DNA of 64,000 bases. Origin: an uncultured Lentibacter sp. GTDB taxonomy: Bacteria > Pseudomonadota > Alphaproteobacteria > Rhodobacterales > Rhodobacteraceae. The stretch is from NCBI GenBank assembly GCA_947497495.1, contig CANMGT010000012.1, positions 1 through 64,000 of the forward strand, in the 5' to 3' direction. Made by a program: the position numbers and the translations under genes. Below, one piece after another: positions 43,581 through 53,334 of this stretch (the first letter of the stretch is position 1; each line of letters starts with the position of its first letter). Below the pieces are notes generated by a model. The model searched no databases. It was not told the origin of the DNA and saw only the letters and a program-made list of their open reading frames with translations.

Positions 43581-43608
43581 GCGCAGTGAGGGCAGCCAGC
43601 GTCGATTC

Positions 43609-43636
43609 GAGTATTTTTTTCAAGAAAAAGCAAAAG
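43609..43636 (+). repeat. dispersed intergenic repeat, copy 2
   Basis: GAGTATTTTTTTCAAGAAAA followed by AGCAAAAG, immediately after the kinase gene and before tRNA-Gly. It matches the segment at 30065-30095 apart from a TTTT/TGGG difference and a small indel. Confidence 0.55.
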
Positions 43637-43643
43637 GCCTGTC

Positions 43644-43717
43644 TGGAGCGGGTAGCGGGAATCGAACCCGCACGTTCAGCTTGGGAAGCTGACAGGCTAC
43701 CACTACATCATACCCGC
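43644..43717 (-). tRNA. tRNA-Gly (CCC)
   Basis: On the minus strand: acceptor GCGGGTA/TACCCGC, anticodon stem TCAGC/GCTGA with loop TTCCCAA (anticodon CCC), T-loop TTCGATT, discriminator T and an encoded CCA. It reads GGG codons. It lies between the kinase and glycosyltransferase genes, and I see no repeat that would mark integration. Confidence 0.95.
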
Positions 43718-43758
43718 AGCGCCAGTGTTGCGTGAGATAGCTCTTGGCGTCAGGACGG

Positions 43759-44928
43759 TCAAGCGGGCTTCGCGCGCATAAGGCCAACGAGCGTGAGCAG
43801 CAGCATGGTGAGCAAGCCAGCGCCCCCAAGAGCGGGCACATCGAAGGTGAGTGTTTTGAGCGGCTCCGAGAGAATCACCGTCAACAGGCCAAGGCCCGTG
43901 GCGAGCAGGGTGGCGGCTGTGAACAGCGCTTTTTCCCAAGGCTTGAGCACTTGTGAAAGCGCGGGCCAGACCAGCGTGATCGCGGGAGCCAGCAGACACA
44001 GGTCGTAGTCGTAGGCATAGGGGCTGAGCGCGGCGCCGGCCATCATGCCAAGGGCGAGAACATGGCGCAGCGCCCAGCCCCGCAGGCTGGCATAGGCGAC
44101 AAGGCCCAGCGAGGCCAGCGCATAGGCCATGTGGAGCTTGACGGCCAAGCCGCCCGCAACCCCCAGTGAGGCCAACAGAGCAAAAGGCGTGCTCATGCGC
44201 ACCAGCTTGTATTGCCCGCCCTCAAGCAGCGCGCTGGAATGGGCGACACTGACCATCAGGGCTGACCAGATTTCCGCGCCGTAGAGCAGGGTAACAAGCG
44301 CCAGTGAGGCCAGCAAAGTGGCGATCGCCAAAAGCACCATCGTCACGCCGCCCCGCAACAGCGCCGCCAGCCCAAGGCCCAGCCCGAGGTGCGGCTTGTA
44401 GGCCAACAGCCCAAGCGTCACACCCGCACGCGCGGTCTGGCCTGCCAGTGCAAACTGGCTCATCAGCGCCATCATGCCCGCCGTGAGAAAGCCGTTCTGC
44501 CCCGTCAGCAAGTTGATCGCGATGGCCGGCAACACCATCATCAGCGCCACGCGCCCCGCAGAGGCGTCAAGCCGTAGCACCGCCCAGCCAAACAGCGCAA
44601 AACTACTCGCGCTGAACAGCAGGTAGCCAAGCCAGACTGGAAACAGTGCCAGCAGTTGCGTGAGCAGGTTGAACTGCGGCGGATATGTCCACGTCATGAA
44701 CACGTCAGAGCCGGTGCGCGCGGCCTGATGCGCCTTAAAGGCCGCGGCGTCATAGGGCAGGGTGGCTTGGCCCGCATTGGCCAGCTCGCCGACTTGATGA
44801 AAGATCATGTAATCTGCCGAAACAGCATCAACGCCCAACAGCCCGGGCGCGCCGATCCGCAGCGCCGTGAGCAACATAAGCCCGCCTAACAGCGCCAGAA
44901 TCAGCCTGAAAGTCTGCGCAGAAACCAT
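43759..44928 (-). CDS. GT87-family (DUF2029) membrane glycosyltransferase
   Basis: An integral membrane protein of 389 aa with about ten hydrophobic helices. Conserved features of the polyprenol-phosphate-mannose-dependent GT87 family are DYMIFHQVGELANAG near the start, MTWTYPPQFNLL, LLAYKPHLGLGL and LSPYAYDYDLCLLAPA. The acceptor is unknown. I use the ATG at 44928, 13 bp after the end of the RamA-like gene, which suggests translational coupling; a classical ribosome site is not visible. Confidence 0.8.
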   Translation of the reverse strand: MVSAQTFRLILALLGGLMLLTALRIGAPGLLGVDAVSADYMIFHQVGELANAGQATLPYDAAAFKAHQAARTGSDVFMTWTYPPQFNLLTQLLALFPVWLGYLLFSASSFALFGWAVLRLDASAGRVALMMVLPAIAINLLTGQNGFLTAGMMALMSQFALAGQTARAGVTLGLLAYKPHLGLGLGLAALLRGGVTMVLLAIATLLASLALVTLLYGAEIWSALMVSVAHSSALLEGGQYKLVRMSTPFALLASLGVAGGLAVKLHMAYALASLGLVAYASLRGWALRHVLALGMMAGAALSPYAYDYDLCLLAPAITLVWPALSQVLKPWEKALFTAATLLATGLGLLTVILSEPLKTLTFDVPALGGAGLLTMLLLTLVGLMRAKPA

Positions 44929-44941
44929 GCCTAAACCATGC

Positions 44942-46999
44942 CTAGCCGCGCCGCCTGCGACGCCCGCCGCCATCTCCGCCCGCGTTAAAGCTCACGTCGG
45001 GTAGCGTGACAATGCCCGCCAGAATGGGGAAGGGCTCAACCGCGTTGGGAATGGCGGACGCGTTGACGAAATGCTCCTGAAAGCGCGGCTCGACTGCGGT
45101 TTCGATCTTGAGGATCTGCTGCACGGTTGCCTCGATCTCGCTGCGCGCATCGGCGTTGAGCAAGGCGATCCGCGCGCCTGTGCCCGCCGCGTTGCCCGCC
45201 GATGTCACCTTGGCGATGTCGCAGTCGGGTATCATCCCCAGAACCATCGCGTGCTTGGGGCTGATGTGGGCGCCAAAGGCCCCGGCCAGAACCACGCGGT
45301 CAACCGTGTCGACACCGAACTTGTCCATCAGCAGCCGCGCGCCCGAATAGAGCGCCGCCTTGGCCATCTGGATGGCGCGGATGTCGGGGTTGGTTACGGT
45401 GATCGTCGGGCCGCCCGTGGCCGAGCCGTCCCACATCAGGTAGCTGTGGGTGCGCCCGTCCTCAATACAGCGCACAGAGCCAACCTGCGCCGCCGAACCG
45501 ATCAGGCCAGAGGCGTCCAGAATGCCTGCCATGCGCATCTCGGCGACAGCCTCGATGATGCCCGAGCCGCAAATACCAGTGATGCCTGTTGTCGCGATCG
45601 AGGCCTCAAAGCCCGGATCATCCGACCACAAATCAGAGCCGATCACCTGAAAGCGCGGCTCTTTGCTGGCAGGGTCAATCTCGACACGCTCGATAGCGCC
45701 CGGAGCAGCGCGCTGCCCGGAGGTGATCTGCGCGCCCTCAAAGGCGGGGCCAGTGGGGGAAGAACAGGCCAAGACCTTGTCTTTATTACCCAAAAGGATC
45801 TCGGCATTGGTGCCTACGTCAACTACCAACACCAGGTCTTCCGACTTGTCAGGCGCTTCTGAGAGGGCTACAGCCGCCGCGTCAGCGCCGACATGGCCCG
45901 CGATGCACGGCAGGAAGTAAACCTGCGCAGAGGGGTGCAACGCCAAGTCAAGGTCGCGCGCTTCAAGGCGCAAAGCACTCGACGTGGCCAGCGCAAAGGG
46001 CGCTTGGCCCAGCTCGAACGGGTCGATCCCCAGGAACAGGTGGTGCATCACGGGGTTGCAGACAAAAACGCAGTCCATGATCAGGGTTTTGTTGATCTCG
46101 GCTTCCGCGGCGATCTGGGTGAACAGCGCGTTCATCCCGTCGCGCACCGCCTCTGTCATCTCGTCCGCGCCGCCTGCGTTCATCATCGAGTAGGAGACAC
46201 GGCTCATCAGGTCTTCGCCAAATCTGATCTGCGGGTTCATCAGGCCGGACGAAGCGACAACCTCACCGCTTTGCAAGTCGCACAGATGCGCGGCAATCGT
46301 GGTTGAACCCAAGTCAACAGCGAGGCCATAGATCGTGCCTTCGTAATAGCCGGGCCAGACCTGCATGATGCTGGGGCGCGCGGTTTCGCGTCCGCCGTCA
46401 TGCACCGCAACTGTCACTTTCCAGCCGCCTTTGCGCAGGGCAGGTTGCAGCTCTTTCAGCACATTCGGATGGGCGCGGCTCACATCAAGCCCCCATTGGG
46501 CTTTCAACGCGGCTTGCATGCGCTCCAAGTCGCCTGTCGGCTCGTGCATATCAGGCTCTTGCACTTCGATGTAATAGAGCCGCACCGTGGGGTTCATGAC
46601 AATGTCGCGTGCTTCGGCCCGCTTGCGCACCACTTGCTTGTGCACCTGGCTTTCCGGCGGCACGTCGATCACAACATCGCCTTGCACCGTGGCCTGACAG
46701 CCAAGGCGGCGGCCCTTGGGCAGCCCGCGCTTGTCGTCGTAGCGCTGCTCGACGGCGTTCCACTCGCTGAGCGCTGTGTCGGCAACCGTCACACCATGTT
46801 TGGGGAACTCTCCATAAGACGGGGTGATCTGGCACTTGCTGCAAATCCCGCGTCCGCCGCAGACAGAGTCCAGATCAACGCCAAGCTGGCGCGCCGCTGT
46901 CAGAATAGGCGTGCCGACAGCAAAATGCCCGCGTTTGCCGGAGGGGGTGAAAACGACGAGAGGATCAGTGGTCTTTTCCGTGCTCTTCTGGGTGCTCAT
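44942..46999 (-). CDS. RamA-like corrinoid protein reductive activator (DUF4445/ASKHA)
   Basis: A 685-aa protein with an N-terminal [2Fe-2S] ferredoxin domain (SVCGGRGICSKCQ, later GCQA) and an ATPase of the ASKHA fold (GLAVDLGSTTIAAHLCD, VVDVGTNAEILLGN, VLAGAFGAHISPK). RamA-type proteins restore Co(II) corrinoid methyltransferase cofactors to Co(I) with ATP. In roseobacters such activators serve methylamine or betaine demethylation systems. No corrinoid protein or methyltransferase gene is in this window. The C-terminus ends RRRRRG, an odd basic tail. Confidence 0.88.
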   Translation of the reverse strand: MSTQKSTEKTTDPLVVFTPSGKRGHFAVGTPILTAARQLGVDLDSVCGGRGICSKCQITPSYGEFPKHGVTVADTALSEWNAVEQRYDDKRGLPKGRRLGCQATVQGDVVIDVPPESQVHKQVVRKRAEARDIVMNPTVRLYYIEVQEPDMHEPTGDLERMQAALKAQWGLDVSRAHPNVLKELQPALRKGGWKVTVAVHDGGRETARPSIMQVWPGYYEGTIYGLAVDLGSTTIAAHLCDLQSGEVVASSGLMNPQIRFGEDLMSRVSYSMMNAGGADEMTEAVRDGMNALFTQIAAEAEINKTLIMDCVFVCNPVMHHLFLGIDPFELGQAPFALATSSALRLEARDLDLALHPSAQVYFLPCIAGHVGADAAAVALSEAPDKSEDLVLVVDVGTNAEILLGNKDKVLACSSPTGPAFEGAQITSGQRAAPGAIERVEIDPASKEPRFQVIGSDLWSDDPGFEASIATTGITGICGSGIIEAVAEMRMAGILDASGLIGSAAQVGSVRCIEDGRTHSYLMWDGSATGGPTITVTNPDIRAIQMAKAALYSGARLLMDKFGVDTVDRVVLAGAFGAHISPKHAMVLGMIPDCDIAKVTSAGNAAGTGARIALLNADARSEIEATVQQILKIETAVEPRFQEHFVNASAIPNAVEPFPILAGIVTLPDVSFNAGGDGGGRRRRRG

Positions 47000-47268
47000 A
47001 ATGATGGCCTTTAAGTTCGCGTTAGCGCCAATCTATGCGGGCTTGGCAGGGGGCGAAAGCCAAGACACGGCAAAAAGCCGACAATCCGCGGCAATTAATG
47101 TCGGAAAGTTTGAAAGGCCCGTTTGGAGGCGCGCCGCAACGTGCGCTGTGTTAACAAGCGCGGATCGGGCAAAACGGCGCAAAACTGTATGCACGCGTTC
47201 TGCACGGATAGCTGCATAGAGAGCTGCATACCGTAGGCACTGAGGGGTTTTGTGAGGTTTTGAAAAGG

Positions 47269-48417
47269 TTAATCCAGCCCGAGATTTTTGAGAATCTCGG
47301 CGCGATCCTCGTCAAGTTTTGGCGCGGCCGCACGGCTGTCAGGGTCAGCGAGGCCTGTCATCTTGATCGGGTTTCCTGCGATCTTCTGGACAGCATTTCC
47401 CTTTCCATCCAACAGGTTGACAACCATATTTCGCGCAAGAAGCTGCGGGTCTCGCAGCGCTTCGGCGACATTCTGGATGGGGCCTGTCGGCACCCCAGCC
47501 TCTGTCAGTTTTTTGATCCAGAGCTGCTTTGGTTCGGCAATTGTGACGGCTTCGATGAGCCTTTTGAGCAAACGCGCGTTCTCGCAGCGCTTCGGGTTGG
47601 TCTTGAAGCGCGAATCATCCGCCAGAGGAAGCTCTAAGGCGTTGCAAAGCTTGGCAAAAAGCGCGTCATTGCCCGCAGCAATCACAAACAGCCCGTCACT
47701 GGCGTGAAATGTCTCGAATGGCGTGATCGTTGGGTGCCGCGCGCCCGACGGAACCGGCGGCTCGCCGTTCACTGCCGTCATCGCGACAGCGTGCTCCAGA
47801 ATGGCCAGCTGGCTGTCGAGCATGGCCACGTCGACCTTGCGACCATCGTGACCTTTGCTAACATCAAGAACGGCCGACAAGACACCGTTAACAAGAAACA
47901 TTCCGGCTATGATGTCTCCAATGGAGGCCCCCACACGAACAGGGTCACGGCCCTTTTCCCCGGTGATCGACATGACGCCGCCACGGGCCTGCACAACCAT
48001 GTCATAAGCGGGCCGAAGCGCCTCGGGGCCCGTGTGCCCGAAGCCCGAAACCGCTCCGTAGATAAGCTTGGGATGCCTGGCATGAAGTGCCTCCCAACCG
48101 TAACCCAAACCCTCCATAACCCCTGGTCTGAAGTTCTCCAGAACGATGTCTGACTGGGCCAGAAGTGCGTCAAAAATCTCGCGATCCTTGTCGGCTTTCA
48201 AGTCAAGCGCGATTGAGGCTTTACCGTGGTTCAAGGCAGCAAAATAAGCGCTTTCACCGTCCCGGAAGGGCGGGAAGGCGCGGGTGTCATCGCCCGTGTC
48301 AGGGCGCTCGACCTTGATCACCTCGGCACCGAGATCTTGCAGGATAAGCGAGGCATATGGGCCCGCCAGCACATGGGTCAGATCCAGCACTTTGAGGCCT
48401 TGGAGTGGCGCGGTCAT
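47269..48417 (-). CDS. CaiB/BaiF-family CoA-transferase
   Basis: A 382-aa class III CoA-transferase with the N-terminal VLDLTHVLAGPYASLILQDL, AEVIKVERPDTGDDTR and the catalytic aspartate region DVAMLDSQLAILEH. It moves CoA between carboxylic acids. The partner acids cannot be told from sequence. AAGGAA precedes the ATG. It is a stand-alone unit, with about 270 bp to the RamA-like gene and no acyl-CoA dehydrogenase or hydratase nearby. Confidence 0.9.
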   Translation of the reverse strand: MTAPLQGLKVLDLTHVLAGPYASLILQDLGAEVIKVERPDTGDDTRAFPPFRDGESAYFAALNHGKASIALDLKADKDREIFDALLAQSDIVLENFRPGVMEGLGYGWEALHARHPKLIYGAVSGFGHTGPEALRPAYDMVVQARGGVMSITGEKGRDPVRVGASIGDIIAGMFLVNGVLSAVLDVSKGHDGRKVDVAMLDSQLAILEHAVAMTAVNGEPPVPSGARHPTITPFETFHASDGLFVIAAGNDALFAKLCNALELPLADDSRFKTNPKRCENARLLKRLIEAVTIAEPKQLWIKKLTEAGVPTGPIQNVAEALRDPQLLARNMVVNLLDGKGNAVQKIAGNPIKMTGLADPDSRAAAPKLDEDRAEILKNLGLD

Positions 48418-48498
48418 TTAGGGCTTCCTTAAGAGGTTTCACATAGAAATTAACGCAGCCACATCAAAGCGATATGACACAGCGCAAACCGGCGTGTT

Positions 48499-49455
48499 TT
48501 AGTGGCCTTTGTTATGAAGGATAAAGCCAAGCAGGTTCAGTAACACCTGTGCCGCCAAAATCGACGTGCTGGAAGACTGGTCGTAGTCAGGCGCAACTTC
48601 AACAAGGTCTATACCGACAATTTCATGGCGCTTGCAGACTTCTTGCAAAAGCTCGAGAACGTCGTAGTACTGAAAGCCGCCGTGGCTTGGCGTGCCCGTT
48701 CCGGGCGCGATTGACGGGCAGAAGGCATCGATATCGATCGTGATGTAAACCTTTGATTTCGCAGGGATACGCTCGGCCGTGGCGACAGGCCCGAGCGCGC
48801 GCATCTGGCGGACTGACAGGATATCAGAGCCCATCGCACGCGCGTCGTCATAGCCTTCTTTTGCTGTTGAACTCACGTTGCGAATGCCGACTTGGGTCAG
48901 CCCCGTGACATAGTGCTTTTCCGCCGCACGGCGCATCGGGTTGCCATGGCCAAAGCGCACACCGTGGCGCTCATCAACAAAGTCGAGATGCGCGTCAATT
49001 TGCAGGATGTGAATGTCGCCCTGACCCTCAAAAGCATTGATGCAGGGGATGTTGATCGAGTGGTCGCCACCGATCGTCACAGGCAACGCGCCTGCCTTCA
49101 AGATTGCCTTCACACCAGCCTCGATATTGGCATGTGACGCCATGGTATCGGTGTGGATGATATCGGCATCGCCAATGTCGACAACCCGCACCGAACCGGG
49201 CAGGTAAGTCGCATCATCTTCATGGTCGTAAGCCCCTGCATGACCAAAAGAAAACAACGTCGAAGCTTCGCGCACGGCCCGCGGCCCAAACCGCGCTCCA
49301 GCACGCCACTGCGTGCCAAAATCAAACGGCGCTCCGAGGATGGCAACGTCGGCGTCGATCTCGTTCCAGTCTTCAATGTAGGGCCGCTTTCCAAAGGTCG
49401 AAATTCCGACAAATGGCAAGTTGAGCCGCCCCGAAGAATATCCATGTTCGCTCAT
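48499..49455 (-). CDS. agmatinase-family ureohydrolase
   Basis: A 318-aa enzyme of the arginase/agmatinase fold with manganese ligands in IGGDHSINIP, QIDAHLDFVDE and TIDIDAFCPSIAPGTGTP. It would release urea from agmatine or another guanidino compound; guanidinobutyrase or guanidine-type activity cannot be ruled out, since the specificity loop (HGVRFGHGNPMRRA) is not decisive. AGGAG lies before the ATG. It is divergent from the TDT transporter, 132 bp apart. Confidence 0.87.
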   Translation of the reverse strand: MSEHGYSSGRLNLPFVGISTFGKRPYIEDWNEIDADVAILGAPFDFGTQWRAGARFGPRAVREASTLFSFGHAGAYDHEDDATYLPGSVRVVDIGDADIIHTDTMASHANIEAGVKAILKAGALPVTIGGDHSINIPCINAFEGQGDIHILQIDAHLDFVDERHGVRFGHGNPMRRAAEKHYVTGLTQVGIRNVSSTAKEGYDDARAMGSDILSVRQMRALGPVATAERIPAKSKVYITIDIDAFCPSIAPGTGTPSHGGFQYYDVLELLQEVCKRHEIVGIDLVEVAPDYDQSSSTSILAAQVLLNLLGFILHNKGH

Positions 49456-49587
49456 TCATGTCTCCTGTGCTTTGATGCATGTTGAGCGCATTGGCCAAAG
49501 CATGGCAAGGGGTGCGACGCTTGGGCCACTGGAGACAGGTGCGCTGACAGCGTAAGTCGAGTATAGATACGAAAAAAGGAATGTGAG

Positions 49588-50568
49588 ATGAGCAAGTTTG
49601 CAAATTTCGGGCGCAACACGCCTCCTGCTATATTTACAGTTATACTGGGGCTTTTCGGCCTCACATTAGCGTGGCGAGCGGGGGCGCAAACCTCTGTTGT
49701 GCCCGTGGAAGTATCACAAATGCTGCTCGGGGCGGTTGTTGCGTTGTTTGCCACCGCTGTCGTGCCTTACGGTGTCAAAGCCCTTCGCCGTCCCGCATCA
49801 GTGATCGAAGATATGCGCATCCTTCCTGGGAGAGGCGGGCTTGCGGCTTTGGCGGTTTGCTTTTCGGCACTCGCGTCAGGCCTTGTGCCGATGGCGCCGG
49901 AAAGCGCGACGCGCGTGATGTACTTCGCACTGGCCTTTCATGCGCTCCTCGCGCTTCTGATCATCTACGTTCTGGCCAGCGGCCCCGCCGAGCAGCGCCG
50001 TGTGACGCCGCTGTGGCACCTGAGTTTTGTTGGCTTTATCGTGGCTGCCGTGTCGGGCACCGCCTTGGGATATTTCCAGCTCGCTCAGACAATCTTTTGG
50101 GCGACAATCATTGCGGCTCTGCTGATCTGGGGTGCGAGTGCTGCTCAGCTTCTGAAGGTCACGCCGCCACCGCCTCTGCGCCCGATGCTGGCCATTCACC
50201 TCGCACCCGCCAGTCTGTTCGGCATCGTGGCCCTTGGCTTTCCTGCAGATCAGTTTCCCATGATGCCACTCATGGCCAATGTGGCCGCATGGGTTGCTGC
50301 GCTTATCTTGCTTGCTCTGCTCATCAAACTGCCACGGATCATGGAAGCCGGTTTCACTCCGCTCTGGGGGGCTTTCACCTTCCCGATGACAGCTTGTGCC
50401 ACGCTTTTCCTGACGCTCGCCACCCAAACCGGGGGGCTTTTGCCTAAGATAGTCGGTGTGGCTTTGCTGGTCGGCGCGACATTCTTTGTGCCTTGGGTGG
50501 CTATGAAGGTTATCCAGATGTGGATGAAAGGCACGCTTGCCACAAAAACGAATGCCTCCAAAGCCTGA
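49588..50568 (+). CDS. TDT-family (TehA/SLAC1-like) anion transporter
   Basis: A 326-aa membrane protein with about ten helices. The start FGRNTPPAIFTVILGLFGLTLAWRAG and TPLWGAFTFPMTACATLFL match the tellurite-resistance/dicarboxylate transporter family that conducts small anions. AGGAATGTGAG precedes the ATG. The substrate is unknown. It lies 71 bp before guaB on the same strand. Confidence 0.85.
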   Translation: MSKFANFGRNTPPAIFTVILGLFGLTLAWRAGAQTSVVPVEVSQMLLGAVVALFATAVVPYGVKALRRPASVIEDMRILPGRGGLAALAVCFSALASGLVPMAPESATRVMYFALAFHALLALLIIYVLASGPAEQRRVTPLWHLSFVGFIVAAVSGTALGYFQLAQTIFWATIIAALLIWGASAAQLLKVTPPPPLRPMLAIHLAPASLFGIVALGFPADQFPMMPLMANVAAWVAALILLALLIKLPRIMEAGFTPLWGAFTFPMTACATLFLTLATQTGGLLPKIVGVALLVGATFFVPWVAMKVIQMWMKGTLATKTNASKA

Positions 50569-50603
50569 TTGGGGCTTTCCAAATCGCCGGGTTCGTGAAA
50601 TAG

Positions 50604-52088
<1,485 letters not shown>

Positions 52089-53261
52089 ATGCAACCAGCA
52101 GCACGGGTGGCCGCGGCCGCAGATATCCTCGACAGAATGATCGCTGGCGAGGCGATCGAGAAATGCCTCACGACTTGGGGCCGTAAGAACCGCTATGCAG
52201 GCTCAAAGGACAGGGCTGCGATCCGTGACTATGTGTTTCAGGCCTGGCGTTGCGCGCGCAGTTATGCAGCACTTGGCGGGGCCGCAGAGGCCCCCACAGG
52301 GCGCGCTCTGATGATTGGGGTGCTACGCGCGCAAGGCCTTGCTCCTGAGACACTATTTACAGGGGTTGGCCACGCGCCTGAGCCTCTTTCCGAGGAAGAA
52401 GCCGCTGCTGGTGCGCCTCCAGTGGGGGATGCAGCCACCAACGACATGCCAGACTGGCTGTGGCCGCTGTTGGAAGCTTCGCTTGGGGAGGCCGCCGCCG
52501 CAGAAGCACAGATGTTGCGCGCGCGCGCGCCCGTCTTTTTGCGGGTCAACAGCCGTAAAGCCACGCTTGAGCAAGCCATTAAGGCCTTGGCGGAAGATAA
52601 TATCACAGCTGAAGTCTCCGACTTGGCGAAAAGTGCAGTTCTTGTGACAGAAGGGGAGCGTAAAGTTGCTCTGAGTGGTGCTTTCGCGGATGGGCTTGTG
52701 GAGTTGCAAGACGCTGCCAGCCAAGCAGTCGTTGATGCGTTGCCATTGGCGGAGACGTCGCGTGTGCTTGACTATTGTGCAGGTGGTGGTGGCAAAAGCC
52801 TTGCGATTGCTGCGTCATGTGAGGCCACAGTTTTCGCTCACGACATAGCCCCTGAACGCATGAAAGACATCCCCGAGCGTGCCGAGAGGGCCGGTTGTAA
52901 GATATCTGTACTGGAACCGGAGGCGCTGGTGGATCAAACATTTGATCTGGTTTTCTGTGATGCGCCTTGCTCGGGCAGTGGTGCTTGGCGTCGGGCGCCT
53001 GACGGGAAATGGCGGTTGACGCCAGAAAGTCTGATCGAACTCACGGAAACCCAGCTCGCTGTCTTGTCGCAAGCCAGCCAGCACGTTGGCGAAGGTGGCG
53101 CGCTGAGTTATGCGACATGCTCTCTCTTGGCTTGCGAGAACGGTGAGGTTGTTGACGCCTTTGTTAAAGCCAACCCGGAGTGGCAAAGCGTTTCACAACG
53201 TAGTTGGCGCTTGATGGACGGTGCCGACGGGTTTTTCCTTGCCATCTTAAGGAGAGTGTAG
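52089..53261 (+). CDS. RsmB/NOP-family RNA (cytosine-C5) methyltransferase
   Basis: A 390-aa S-adenosylmethionine-dependent enzyme. SAM motif I is VLDYCAGGGGKSLAIAASC, motif IV is FCDAPCSGSGAWRR and motif VI is LSYATCSLLACENGEV, with the two cysteines of the m5C class. The N-terminal 130 residues are an RsmB-like helical domain, though degenerate. It is translated right behind guaB, a conserved pairing in this group as far as I recall. Confidence 0.88.
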   Translation: MQPAARVAAAADILDRMIAGEAIEKCLTTWGRKNRYAGSKDRAAIRDYVFQAWRCARSYAALGGAAEAPTGRALMIGVLRAQGLAPETLFTGVGHAPEPLSEEEAAAGAPPVGDAATNDMPDWLWPLLEASLGEAAAAEAQMLRARAPVFLRVNSRKATLEQAIKALAEDNITAEVSDLAKSAVLVTEGERKVALSGAFADGLVELQDAASQAVVDALPLAETSRVLDYCAGGGGKSLAIAASCEATVFAHDIAPERMKDIPERAERAGCKISVLEPEALVDQTFDLVFCDAPCSGSGAWRRAPDGKWRLTPESLIELTETQLAVLSQASQHVGEGGALSYATCSLLACENGEVVDAFVKANPEWQSVSQRSWRLMDGADGFFLAILRRV

Positions 53262-53334
53262 GGGCAAAATACAAGTTTTGAGTGCATAGAGGCTCTGGGT
53301 GCATTAATCTGGGGTTAATGCTGGGTGGCTAGGT

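Noticed and set aside
43759-43780. An att repeat for an island at tRNA-Gly
   Set aside because: No second copy of the tRNA-Gly 3' end could be found in the window.
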